Below are positions 7,933 through 16,029 of a DNA stretch of 33,231 nucleotides, piece after piece; the stretch's first letter is position 1; the number at the start of each line of letters is the position of its first letter. This stretch comes from CAZPKH01 sp964587165. GTDB lineage: Bacteria; Bacteroidota; Bacteroidia; Bacteroidales; Muribaculaceae. The notes under the pieces are model-generated. The model made no database searches and had not been told where the DNA came from. It saw nothing but the letters and a program-made list of their open reading frames with translations. The position numbers and the translations under genes are program-made. Location: the NCBI GenBank assembly GCA_964587165.1, contig CAZPKH010000021.1, positions 1 to 33,231 of the forward strand. Direction: 5' to 3'.

Positions 7933-8887
7933 ATTAGACCTCAGCATAATAGTACCGCTCTACAACGAGGCGGAATCGCTCCCCGAGCTCGAAGCATGGA
8001 TACGCCGCGTGGCTGCCGCCGAAGGGCTGCGCTACGAGATTTGGTTTATCGACGACGGCTCGACCGACCGCTCTTGGGAAGTGGTACAGCAGCTGCAGAA
8101 GGAGCACCCCGACACGGTGCACGGAGTGTCGTTCCGCCGCAATTACGGCAAATCGCCGGCACTCAACACCGGCTTTGCACGTGCACGCGGCGAGGTGGTC
8201 ATCACCATGGACGCCGACCTGCAGGACTCGCCCGACGAGATCCCCGAACTCGTCCGCATGATACGCGACGAAGGGTACGACCTTGTGTCGGGATGGAAGC
8301 AGAAACGATACGATCCGCTCTCGAAGACGATACCCACAAAGCTATTCAACGCCACGGCTCGCCGGGTGAGCGGCATCAAGAACCTCCACGACTTCAACTG
8401 CGGCCTCAAGGCTTACCGCAACAAAGTGGTGAAGAGCATCGAGGTGTACGGCGACATGCACCGATACATACCGTATCTGGCCAAAAACGCCGGATTCGGA
8501 CGCATCGGAGAGAAAGTGGTGCACCATCAGGCCCGAAAATACGGTAAGTCGAAGTTCGGCCTCGACCGGTTTGTCAACGGCTATCTCGACCTCGGCACAC
8601 TGTGGTTCACCTCCCGGTTCGGCAAAAAGCCCATGCACCTGTTCGGTCTGCTCGGCTCGCTGATGTTCATGATCGGTGTGATTGCCGCGATGGTAGTAGG
8701 CTTCTCCAAACTTTGGGCAATGTATCACGGCCTGCCCTACCGACTCGTCACCGATTCGCCATACTTCTTCATAGCTTTGACAATGATGATATTAGGCACA
8801 CAGCTCTTCCTCACCGGTTTTATCGGCGAGCTCATAGCACGCAACTCGGCGCGCCGCAACGACTACGAGATCGAACAAGAATTATAG
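7922..8887 (+). CDS. Family 2 glycosyltransferase, polyprenyl-phosphate sugar synthase type
   Basis: A 321-residue GT2 protein of the DPM1/GtrB/ArnC class, which transfers a sugar from a nucleotide donor to a polyprenyl phosphate at the inner membrane. The GT-A domain has IIVPLYNEAESL (9-20), the donor-binding DDGS (44-47), the metal-binding DADLQD (97-102) and the family pattern ARKYGKSKFGL at about 204-214. Two transmembrane helices follow (about 239-262 and 276-304), as in GtrB. The sugar donor is unknown. The GtrA gene at 2416 belongs to the family that often partners such enzymes, but it is 5 kb away and on the other strand. Confidence 0.92.
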   Translation: MEDKLDLSIIVPLYNEAESLPELEAWIRRVAAAEGLRYEIWFIDDGSTDRSWEVVQQLQKEHPDTVHGVSFRRNYGKSPALNTGFARARGEVVITMDADLQDSPDEIPELVRMIRDEGYDLVSGWKQKRYDPLSKTIPTKLFNATARRVSGIKNLHDFNCGLKAYRNKVVKSIEVYGDMHRYIPYLAKNAGFGRIGEKVVHHQARKYGKSKFGLDRFVNGYLDLGTLWFTSRFGKKPMHLFGLLGSLMFMIGVIAAMVVGFSKLWAMYHGLPYRLVTDSPYFFIALTMMILGTQLFLTGFIGELIARNSARRNDYEIEQEL

Positions 8888-8903
8888 CCCCCCCTCACAA
8901 CAG

Positions 8904-9434
8904 ATGCGCCGACTGTTATACATATTAGCCTCTACTGTTCTGCTGATAGCATCAGCGACAGGGTGCAACACATCGGGATGTCTCGACAATCAGAACGCCA
9001 TTCCGCTGGCTGCGTTCTATTCGTCGACCACCGGCGAGGCTATAGCCATCGACTCCACAGCTATCGGCGGCGTGGGCGCGCCCGCCGACTCCCTGCTCTT
9101 CGACGGCGACGGCACCATTTCTCAGATTTATCTCCCGCTGCGGGCCACCGCCCACACCACCTCGTTCAGCTTCATATACCTGCATGCCGGCTTTGCAGAG
9201 TTGGGCTTGTCCGACGAGATAACCCTCGACTACACCTCTCAGGCACGATTCATATCCGAAGAGTGCGGCGCCATGTACGACTACCGTATCACCCGCTGCG
9301 ACTATACAACGGTGCTGATCGACTCGGTAGCCGTGGTCGACTCACTGATCACCAATATTGACGCCGTGCGGCTGAAGATATTCTTCCGCACCGCCGAACC
9401 CGACACCCCGGAGGAAGGAGATCCCGATGCGTAG
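8904..9434 (+). CDS. DUF6452 lipoprotein
   Basis: A 176-residue lipoprotein. The signal peptide is followed by a lipobox ending at Cys21 (SATGC), and the following CNTSGCLDNQNAIPLAAF is characteristic of DUF6452, a Bacteroidota-specific family. The rest is predicted beta-rich, with pairs of cysteines that could be oxidised in the periplasm. The gene overlaps the DUF6048 gene by 8 bases, the usual pairing in this phylum. Function is unknown. The close linkage suggests a two-part envelope module. Confidence 0.82.
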   Translation: MRRLLYILASTVLLIASATGCNTSGCLDNQNAIPLAAFYSSTTGEAIAIDSTAIGGVGAPADSLLFDGDGTISQIYLPLRATAHTTSFSFIYLHAGFAELGLSDEITLDYTSQARFISEECGAMYDYRITRCDYTTVLIDSVAVVDSLITNIDAVRLKIFFRTAEPDTPEEGDPDA

Positions 9435-10326
9435 CCTTCTGATACTCTTGCTTGCGTTGACAGCCGCGATAGGCGCAGCCCAGAGCCGTCGCGCCATCAC
9501 CCCGGTCGAGCCGGAGCCGCTGCGCCCTGATCATATACAGAATAACGCCCCCGACAAGCCCCTTTCGCCGCGCGACAACCCCAACGTGATAGAATCGCGC
9601 GATGCTAAAGGCCTCATCGTGCTTGTCGATACTGTGACCGGGCTCGAAGTGGTCGACTCCTCGGCCATAAAAGTGCCCCGCATGATCTATCCCTCCGTAT
9701 ATCGTCTGAGCGCAGGCGTCAACTTCTGGGATGCCGCCATGCGTCTTATCGGCCAGAAATACGGAGTGGCCGGTGTCTGGGCACAGCTCAACATGCACAA
9801 CCGCTATTTCCCCTACCTCGAGATAGGTCTGGGCACTGCCGACACACGCCCCGACGGTGCCGACTTCACCTACCGCTCACCGCTGGCACCGTATTTCAAG
9901 ATAGGAGCGTCGTACAACATGTTCTACAACTCCAACCCCGACTATCAGCTGCATGCCGGGGTGAGATACGGACTATCGTCATTCAGCTTCAGCATCGACG
10001 ATGTGACCCTCGCCGACAGCTACTGGGGCGAGACCGCTACATTCAGCATACCCTCGCAGCACTCCACCGCCGGATTCATTGAGATCGGCGTTGGCGTAAA
10101 GGTCAAGCTCTGGAAACGCCTGTCGGCCGGATGGGACGTATTCTACCGCTCGGTGCTCCACCAGAGCCGCTGCCCGGCGGGCAAACCGATGTATATACCC
10201 GGCTACGGCAAGATAGGCACCTCATTCGGGGCAAGCCTCTCGCTGTCGTGGACTTTCGATCTGAACAAACCTGCAGCGCCGACGGTTGATAATACAGAGG
10301 GCGACACCGATTCGTCTGCCCCGTAA
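9427..10326 (+). CDS. DUF6048 outer-membrane-like protein
   Basis: A 299-residue protein with a cleavable signal peptide (MRSLLILLLALTAAIGAAQ). A long low-complexity linker follows (about 20-75, rich in Pro, Asp and Arg), then a C-terminal region of alternating amphipathic strands typical of an outer-membrane beta barrel (PYLEIGLGTAD, FKIGASYNMFYN, YQLHAGVRYGLSSF, GFIEIGVGVKVKLW). This fits DUF6048, found next to DUF6452 lipoproteins in Bacteroidota. The two genes overlap, so they are probably co-translated and may act together at the outer membrane. No enzymatic motif is seen. Confidence 0.8.
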   Translation: MRSLLILLLALTAAIGAAQSRRAITPVEPEPLRPDHIQNNAPDKPLSPRDNPNVIESRDAKGLIVLVDTVTGLEVVDSSAIKVPRMIYPSVYRLSAGVNFWDAAMRLIGQKYGVAGVWAQLNMHNRYFPYLEIGLGTADTRPDGADFTYRSPLAPYFKIGASYNMFYNSNPDYQLHAGVRYGLSSFSFSIDDVTLADSYWGETATFSIPSQHSTAGFIEIGVGVKVKLWKRLSAGWDVFYRSVLHQSRCPAGKPMYIPGYGKIGTSFGASLSLSWTFDLNKPAAPTVDNTEGDTDSSAP

Positions 10327-10357
10327 TATCAACATTTCGCAAAGTAATCCAAAGAAT

Positions 10358-11155
10358 ATGAAACGCATAGTGATCATCGGAGCATCGTCGGGCATCGGAC
10401 AGCGCATGGCCGCCGACTTTGCGCGCGTAGGTTGTCAGGTAGCCGTGGCGGCACGCCGCGAGCAGCCGCTCAAGGATCTTCAAAGCCGCTATCCCGAAAG
10501 GATAGTTTACAAGACATTCGATGTCACGGCTCCCGACGCTCCGGCCCGATTCCTCGATCTGGTGGAGATGAACAACGGCATGGACTACTGCATATACTGC
10601 GCCGGCACCGGATTCAACGACCCGCTGCTCGACCAGGCCAAGACACGCTCCACCCTCAATGTGAACTGCATCGGCATGGCAGCCATCACTTCGGCGGCCT
10701 ACGGATATTTCCGCGACACCGCTTCGGTCGAGACCGGCCATATAGCCGTGATCACGTCGGTAGCCGGCGTGCAGGCTATCGGTATAGCCGCTGCCTACAG
10801 TGCGTCGAAAGCGTTCCAGCAGCGGTATATCACCGCCCTGGAGCAGCTTGCACGTCAGGAGAGAGTGAATGTGCGTTTCACCGACATCCGTCCCGGATTT
10901 ATCGACACGCCGCTGCTCAAAGGCGACGACTACCCGATGATGATGTCGGTCAAAGATGCGGCCCGACAGATCGAGATAGCCGTGCTTCGAGGCCGCCGCG
11001 TGGCATATATCGACTCGCGCTGGGGTGCCGTGGCAAAGATGTGGCAGCTCGTGCCCACCCGGGCTTGGGTGAACATCGGCCTGACTGCCGGCGGAGCCAA
11101 GCTCACCGACGACACTCTCCCCGCCGACACTCCCGGGGCAACATCCGCCCCATGA
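10358..11155 (+). CDS. Short-chain dehydrogenase/reductase
   Basis: A 265-residue SDR with the N-terminal cofactor motif GASSGIG (8-14), catalytic Ser in ITSVAG and the YSASK tetrad. It should reduce or oxidise an alcohol or ketone using NAD(P). The ATG at 10358 is chosen because MKRIVIIGASSGIG is the usual SDR start; the open frame extends 24 codons further upstream into DUF6048. The C-terminal quarter ends with a hydrophobic stretch (WQLVPTRAWVNIGLTAG), as in membrane-associated lipid-type SDRs. Substrate is unknown. It lies 31 bases after DUF6048 and 36 before rpiB, consistent with cotranscription. Confidence 0.92.
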   Translation: MKRIVIIGASSGIGQRMAADFARVGCQVAVAARREQPLKDLQSRYPERIVYKTFDVTAPDAPARFLDLVEMNNGMDYCIYCAGTGFNDPLLDQAKTRSTLNVNCIGMAAITSAAYGYFRDTASVETGHIAVITSVAGVQAIGIAAAYSASKAFQQRYITALEQLARQERVNVRFTDIRPGFIDTPLLKGDDYPMMMSVKDAARQIEIAVLRGRRVAYIDSRWGAVAKMWQLVPTRAWVNIGLTAGGAKLTDDTLPADTPGATSAP

Positions 11156-11191
11156 CCATATAAATCATTCGTTCACAAAGTTTCAACTATC

Positions 11192-11641
11192 ATGTCAATA
11201 CTCAAATTAGGCAAAAAGATTGCACTGGCCAGCGACCATGCCGGCTTCGAGACCAAGGAAACTATCGAAGGGTATCTGCAGGCCATGAACATACCTGTGA
11301 CCGACTTCGGCACTCACTCCGTTGAGTCGTGCGACTACCCCGACTACGCCCACCCGATGGCTTCGGCCGTAGAAAACGATATATGCTACCCCGGCATAGC
11401 CCTCTGCGGTTCGGGCGAAGGGATGGCCATGACACTCAACAAGCATCAGGGCATACGTGCCGCCTTGTGCTGGAACTCCGAGGTGGCGATGCTCGCCCGT
11501 CAGCACAACGACGCAAACGTACTGGTGCTCCCGGCTCGTTTTATCGACGCTGCCACAGCAATACGCATCGTGGAGACATTCCTCAACACAGCATTCGAGG
11601 GTGAGCGCCACGAACGTCGCATCGCCAAGATACCCCTCTGA
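11192..11641 (+). CDS. rpiB: Ribose-5-phosphate isomerase B
   Basis: A 149-residue RpiB/LacAB-family isomerase interconverting ribose 5-phosphate and ribulose 5-phosphate in the pentose phosphate pathway. It shows the phosphate/sugar-binding DHAG (15-18), the catalytic Cys72 in CGSGEGMAM, and His105 in ARQHNDANVLVL, which helps open the ring. Length and order of motifs are standard. It lies in the middle of a plus-strand run with short gaps on both sides. An allose-6-phosphate isomerase activity cannot be excluded from sequence alone. Confidence 0.95.
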   Translation: MSILKLGKKIALASDHAGFETKETIEGYLQAMNIPVTDFGTHSVESCDYPDYAHPMASAVENDICYPGIALCGSGEGMAMTLNKHQGIRAALCWNSEVAMLARQHNDANVLVLPARFIDAATAIRIVETFLNTAFEGERHERRIAKIPL

Positions 11642-11677
11642 TCTGACACCCCCGCCCATCAAGCACACTAACGCATA

Positions 11678-12268
11678 ATGCTAAGCTACAACACGCAGAA
11701 GCGCCGCCTCATCCTGCCCGAGTACGGCCGCAACATACAGCAGATGGTGGACCACTGCCTCACTATCGTCGACCGCGACGAGCGCAACCGCTGCGCCCGC
11801 TCGATCATCACAGCCATGGGGAGCCTCTTCCCCGAGATGCGCGATTCCGACGACTCCCGCCACAAGCTCTGGGATCACCTGGCCATCATGTCGGAGTTCA
11901 ACCTCGACATAGACTACCCCTACCCGGTGATACAGGCAGACAGCCTCGAGTCGCGCCCCGACGCCCTGGAACCCCGCTCAAACTTCATCCGCCTGCGCCA
12001 CTACGGCAGCCTGGTGGAACGCATGATCGATTATGCCGCCGCAATGCCCGAAGGACCCGAGCGCGATGAGCTTATCCGCCTGCTGGCAAACCACATGAAG
12101 AAGCTTCAGCTTGCCGTAAACAAGGACGGCGTCGACGACCTGAAGATATTCAAGGACATAGAGATGTACAGCCACGGAGCAATACGCCTCGACCCGGCAG
12201 TAGTGCGTCTGCACGACTTCAAGGAAGCACCCAAACCCGCCACATCAAAGAAAAAACGCAGAAGGTGA
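11678..12268 (+). CDS. DUF4290 protein
   Basis: A 196-residue cytoplasmic protein that begins with MLSYNTQKRRLILPEYGRN, the hallmark start of DUF4290, a Bacteroidota family of unknown function. It is mostly helical and charged. A run of basic residues (KKKRRR) ends the protein and suggests nucleic-acid or ribosome contact. Its stop codon overlaps the GTG start of rimM by 4 bases, placing it in a translation-related context. That linkage makes an RNA- or ribosome-related role plausible, but it is inference. Confidence 0.85.
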   Translation: MLSYNTQKRRLILPEYGRNIQQMVDHCLTIVDRDERNRCARSIITAMGSLFPEMRDSDDSRHKLWDHLAIMSEFNLDIDYPYPVIQADSLESRPDALEPRSNFIRLRHYGSLVERMIDYAAAMPEGPERDELIRLLANHMKKLQLAVNKDGVDDLKIFKDIEMYSHGAIRLDPAVVRLHDFKEAPKPATSKKKRRR

Positions 12269-12813
12269 AACCGCTCATCGAAATAGGACAGTTCGGCAAA
12301 ACCCACGGCATAGCCGGCGAGATAAACGCCATGATCGACTTTCCGGAGCTCGATCTCGGCGCGCTGCACTGTATCTGTATGGATATCGACGGGCTGCAGG
12401 TGCCGTTTTTCATCGAGTCGGTGCGACCTAAAGGTGCTGATCTTAAGCTCGTGAAAATCGACGGTTACGACTCGCAGGATGCCGTGCGGCAGTTTGTCAA
12501 CAAGACAATCTACGCCGAGGCCGACGATCCGGCGATGGCCGCCATCAATGCTCCGGGCTCCGATGAGCCGGACGCCGACGGTATGTACGCTTCCGATCTG
12601 ATAGGGTACAGAGCCGTGACAGCCGATGGCACAGAGTTAGGTGAAATAACCGATTTCGACGACAACACCGCCAACGTGCTCTTTATTATCACCCGTCCCG
12701 ACGACTCCAAGCTCTATGTACCCGTGGCCGACGAGATGATAGCCGGCATCGATACAGACACACGCACGATCACTCTCGACCTGCCCGACGGCCTTATCAC
12801 CCTCAACAAATAA
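12265..12813 (+). CDS. rimM: Ribosome maturation factor RimM
   Basis: A 182-residue RimM, which assists assembly of the head of the 30S subunit by binding ribosomal protein S19. The N-terminal RimM domain opens with IEIGQFGKTHGIAGEINA. The C-terminal PRC-barrel domain has LIGYRAV, GEITDFDDNTANVLF and KLYVPVADEMIAGID. The start is GTG at 12265, which overlaps the DUF4290 stop (GTGA); no ATG is near. An acidic insert (about 88-108) separates the domains. The usual partner genes trmD and rplS are not adjacent here, as is common in Bacteroidota. Confidence 0.94.
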   Translation: MKPLIEIGQFGKTHGIAGEINAMIDFPELDLGALHCICMDIDGLQVPFFIESVRPKGADLKLVKIDGYDSQDAVRQFVNKTIYAEADDPAMAAINAPGSDEPDADGMYASDLIGYRAVTADGTELGEITDFDDNTANVLFIITRPDDSKLYVPVADEMIAGIDTDTRTITLDLPDGLITLNK

Positions 12814-12836
12814 TCCTCTCCTCACCACATACCGAT

Positions 12837-13142
12837 ATGTACACCGAAGACGATGCCATAAAATATATCCGGCAGCACACTCCAGCCGAGATAGCCGAAG
12901 CCTACAGCGACGACGAGATACTCAATATCATCGATATGATATTCGACTACTACGAGCAGAACGGCATGCTTGATATCGACGACGATGACCTTGACGACGA
13001 CCTTGAGCCCGAACAGCTCGCAGCCGAGATCACCGACTATGCCACACGCATGCTGCGCCGCGACCGCGAGGCGAAAATGCGACCCGAGCACCTGCGCCCC
13101 ATCATCGACGCCGAATTAGCCTATGAAGAGTCTGTTATGTAA
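12837..13142 (+). CDS. Small acidic protein of unknown function
   Basis: A 101-residue strongly acidic protein with no membrane segment or signal. The N-terminal half is predicted helical (YIRQHTPAEIAEAY, EILNIIDMIFDYYEQNG). It is followed by an Asp/Glu-rich block (DIDDDDLDDDLEPEQ) and a helical, more basic tail (MLRRDREAKMR). I do not recognise a named family. It sits 23 bases after rimM and overlaps the next gene by 20 bases, which supports it being real and co-expressed. A protein-binding or RNA-mimic role would fit the charge but is not supported by a motif. Confidence 0.7.
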   Translation: MYTEDDAIKYIRQHTPAEIAEAYSDDEILNIIDMIFDYYEQNGMLDIDDDDLDDDLEPEQLAAEITDYATRMLRRDREAKMRPEHLRPIIDAELAYEESVM

Positions 13143-13782
13143 ATTCGCCGCCACGTTAGCTCTGATCGTGGCTTTGGTGGCTACGGCCGTACCGCCGGCA
13201 CGCGCCGACGAATTCGTCGACCCCTACAAGGACTACGACGAGTTCATCTTCTTCGACTACACCCTCGACCAGAATCTCGTGACTCCTGCCGTCGGAAAAG
13301 CCGAGCACCGCGCCGTGCACGACTATATGAACCGCGTGAAGGAGCAGTTGCGCGACCGGTATACCCTCGACATGGCACGAAACGGCGAGGTAGTGATCGT
13401 CACCGTGCCTACCGACGAGCTCTTCCTGCCCAACGATACGCTGCTGACACGCCGCGGCGAAGATCTGCTCAAGCCCCTGCTCCCCTACATGCAGGACCCT
13501 ATGATGATCAAGCTTGTATACACCGTGCATACCGACGATTCGGGCTCGCCCAACTATCTGGAGCATCTGTCGGAGGCGCGTAGCAACACCCTCTACAGCT
13601 GGCTGCTCGAAGAGCGGCGTGTGCCCGAAGATCTCTTTATCATACCATACCCGATGGCCGACGAGGAGAATATCGTGCCGAACGACACGCGCACCAACCG
13701 CGCCACAAACCGCCGGATAGAGATATACTTCATACCCGGCCCGAAAATGATCACTCTGGCTCACGAAGGGAAACTGCGCTGA
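13123..13782 (+). CDS. Periplasmic OmpA-like domain protein
   Basis: A 219-residue exported protein with a signal peptide (cleavage near PPARA-DE). It has a C-terminal OmpA/MotB-type peptidoglycan-binding domain from about residue 85: FLPNDTLLTRRGEDLLKPL, then HLSEARSNTLYSWLLE and NRATNRRIEIYFIP. The last contains the Arg that binds diaminopimelate in this fold. No barrel or lipobox is present, so it may float in the periplasm or attach through its N-terminal extension. It starts 20 bases inside the small acidic gene and is followed 30 bases later by rmuC. Family assignment is good; the exact role is open. Confidence 0.85.
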   Translation: MKSLLCKFAATLALIVALVATAVPPARADEFVDPYKDYDEFIFFDYTLDQNLVTPAVGKAEHRAVHDYMNRVKEQLRDRYTLDMARNGEVVIVTVPTDELFLPNDTLLTRRGEDLLKPLLPYMQDPMMIKLVYTVHTDDSGSPNYLEHLSEARSNTLYSWLLEERRVPEDLFIIPYPMADEENIVPNDTRTNRATNRRIEIYFIPGPKMITLAHEGKLR

Positions 13783-13812
13783 GCCCTCTCCGACCCATCC
13801 CCCCCCGAACGA

Positions 13813-15105
13813 ATGATTTATGCACTGATCCTCATCGCCGTTGCCGCCGTTGCCGTTATCGCATTGATGTATGCGCGCGAGCGCGGTAAATCGGCGCTGT
13901 TGCGGCAGCAGCTCGAGCGCGCCTCGGCCGACCTCGACACAAGCGCCGCAGAACTGGCCGATGCACGGGCCGATGCAGCCCGGGCCGAAGCCGATGCACA
14001 GTCGCGGCAGCTCGACGTAGTTCGCCTCCAGGAGCGTATCCGCAACATCGAGACCGAACAGTCCGACCGACGCCGCGACGAGCAGGCACACTTCAAAGCA
14101 ATGGCCGCCGAGGTACTCCAAGCAAGCGCCGAGCAGATACGGCAGTCGCAACAGGCCGGCCTCGACGCCATACTGGCTCCGCTGCGCGAGAATATAAACA
14201 AATTCGAGCACACTGTGGCTGAATGCTACGGCACCGAAGCCCGCGAGCGCTTCTCGCTACACCGCACCATCGAGCAGCTTATCCGGACAAACGACTCCAT
14301 AGGCCGCGAGGCACGCGAGCTCGCCAAAGCTCTGCGCGGCGACTCAAAAGTGCAGGGCGACTGGGGCGAGATGATCCTCGAATCCATACTTGAAAAAAGC
14401 GGGCTGCGCCGCGACGAGGAGTTTGTCGTCCAAGCCACGCGCGATCTCGAGGGGAATATCCTCAAAAGCGAGTCGGGAGCTCTGCTGCGCCCTGATGTGA
14501 TAGTGAAATACCCCGGCGACCGTTGTCTGGTGATCGACTCGAAAGTATCGCTCACAGCTTATACCGAACTCGTCAACGCCGAGACCGATGCCGACCGCGC
14601 AGCTGCCACCGACCGACATCTGCGCTCCGTGCGTCAGCATGTGCGCGAGCTCCGCGACAAGCGCTATCAGGACTATCTCGGAGGAGCCACGCCCGACTTT
14701 GTGCTGATGTTCATCCCCAACGAGGGCGCCTACATTGCGGCCATGCAGGCCTCACACTCACTGTGGCAGGAAGCCTACGACGACCGTGTGCTTATCGTGT
14801 CGCCCACACACCTTGTGTCGGCCCTACGCATGGTTCAGCAGCTATGGGTACAGGATCGACAGAGTCGCAACGTAGTGCGGATAGCCCAGGAGGCAGGCGC
14901 ACTTTACGACAAATTCGCCGGATTTCTCGCCGACATGGAGAAGATCAACCGCTCGATCAACGCCGCATCTACCGCCTATTCCACCGCCATGGGCAAACTG
15001 AGCACAGGGCGCGGCAACATAATGACCCGCATCGAGCACCTCAAAGAACTTGGAGCCAAAGCCTCCAAATCGCTCCCCTCCACCGACACTCAGCAAGACA
15101 ATTAG
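13813..15105 (+). CDS. rmuC: DNA recombination protein RmuC homologue
   Basis: A 430-residue RmuC protein. The layout is an N-terminal membrane anchor (3-19), a long coiled coil (about 25-95, Ala/Arg/Glu rich) and the RmuC nuclease-like domain (about 130-400) with GDWGEMILESILEKSGL and VIDSKVSLTAYTELV. The latter is the expected restriction-nuclease-fold core, with Asp and Lys of the IDSK motif. RmuC limits rearrangements at short inverted repeats in E. coli. It ends a long plus-strand run and its stop is only 3 bases from the stop of the convergent thioesterase gene. Confidence 0.94.
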   Translation: MIYALILIAVAAVAVIALMYARERGKSALLRQQLERASADLDTSAAELADARADAARAEADAQSRQLDVVRLQERIRNIETEQSDRRRDEQAHFKAMAAEVLQASAEQIRQSQQAGLDAILAPLRENINKFEHTVAECYGTEARERFSLHRTIEQLIRTNDSIGREARELAKALRGDSKVQGDWGEMILESILEKSGLRRDEEFVVQATRDLEGNILKSESGALLRPDVIVKYPGDRCLVIDSKVSLTAYTELVNAETDADRAAATDRHLRSVRQHVRELRDKRYQDYLGGATPDFVLMFIPNEGAYIAAMQASHSLWQEAYDDRVLIVSPTHLVSALRMVQQLWVQDRQSRNVVRIAQEAGALYDKFAGFLADMEKINRSINAASTAYSTAMGKLSTGRGNIMTRIEHLKELGAKASKSLPSTDTQQDN

Positions 15106-15108
15106 CGA

Positions 15109-15867
15109 TCAGGAGCGCTCTCTGAACGCTATCGAGGCAGTGGCGAGAGGCGACTTATCCGAAGCCATAACCAAGCGGCACACCGATGTATCGGCGTCGA
15201 AATCGCGGCGTTCCACCGTCAAATCGTCGCCATAGCGGGCCTCGCGGCCGAACGACACTTCAAACTGTGTGATGCGGCGGCGGTCGAAATCGTCCAGCGT
15301 CCACATATCGAGCATCAGCGATATATACCGCGCCGAGGTGAGATGGCGGTTGGTGTCGATGTCGGACACGACTACGCGATAAGCCGTCGTGGCGGTAGGC
15401 TCGGCGAAGTCGGCCGGACGCACCCGGCGGCAAGCCGTCGGGCTCTCCGGAACCGGTCGGGCCAGACTCTCGAGCACCTCCAGACCCTCGAGAGTGGCCG
15501 GAGTGCGATCCTTCGAATTGATCACTCCCCACACCGAGCGGGCCCGGCAAATCTGCTCGCCGTCTACGCTTAAGGCAAAATCGCGCGTCGAAAACCGACG
15601 TGTGAAGCTGTCGACCCATGTGGCGATCTCGAAAGTCTCGCCCACGCGCGGCATACGGCCGATCCCTAGAGTGAGACGCATCAGCACCCAAGCGTGGCCG
15701 TCGGCAGCCAGACGGTCGTACCCCACGCCGATGCGGTTGGCGTGGTCGGTAGCTGCTTCGACGAGCATCTGCACCAATGCCGGCAGAGGCAGTTCAAACT
15801 GAGCGTTGCAGTCGGCGGCCGTGAGCTCACGGCGCATCACATATTCAAGAGGTAATTCAGCGTCCAT
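15109..15867 (-). CDS. Acyl-ACP thioesterase
   Basis: A 252-residue double hot-dog thioesterase that releases fatty acids from acyl carrier protein. The first hot-dog half carries LVEAATDHANRIGVGYDRL (about 35-53) and WVDSFTRRFSTRDF (84-97). The second holds the catalytic segment SDIDTNRHLTSARY (168-181), with Asn173 and His175 as expected for plant-FatA/FatB-like enzymes. It is a single-gene unit, convergent with rmuC and divergent from the GH13 gene. A near match to a -7 box (TAAATTCG, 15872-15879) lies only a few bases ahead of the ATG, so its promoter is uncertain. Confidence 0.92.
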   Translation of the reverse strand: MDAELPLEYVMRRELTAADCNAQFELPLPALVQMLVEAATDHANRIGVGYDRLAADGHAWVLMRLTLGIGRMPRVGETFEIATWVDSFTRRFSTRDFALSVDGEQICRARSVWGVINSKDRTPATLEGLEVLESLARPVPESPTACRRVRPADFAEPTATTAYRVVVSDIDTNRHLTSARYISLMLDMWTLDDFDRRRITQFEVSFGREARYGDDLTVERRDFDADTSVCRLVMASDKSPLATASIAFRERS

Positions 15868-15954
15868 GCCGCGAATTTAAGCAGTTTAGATTATCCTAAC
15901 CTAAATGTTAAGAAGATTTAACAGAATCAAAGGCTTCAACTACGAGTAATGCAT

Positions 15955-15962
15955 TAATTTTG
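15955..15962 (+). promoter_or_regulatory. -7 element for the GH13 gene
   Basis: TAATTTTG matches TAnnTTTG exactly. No -33 TTTG is present 19-21 bases upstream, so activity may need an activator. Transcription would begin near 15969, which rules out the upstream in-frame ATG at 15964 and supports the ATG at 16030 with a leader of about 60 bases. Confidence 0.55.
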
Positions 15963-16029
15963 CATGGTTAAATCAAGGAATACTTACCTGAATCACCGTA
16001 GAAACTCACTTAATATTTTCTTATATCTC

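Noticed and set aside
15872..15879. TAAATTCG as promoter -7 box for the thioesterase
   Set aside because: One mismatch, no -33 TTG, and the start site would coincide with the ATG. Too weak to list as a feature.
15964..16029. Upstream in-frame ATG for the GH13 protein
   Set aside because: It overlaps the predicted transcription start and would place 22 non-signal residues ahead of a clean signal peptide.
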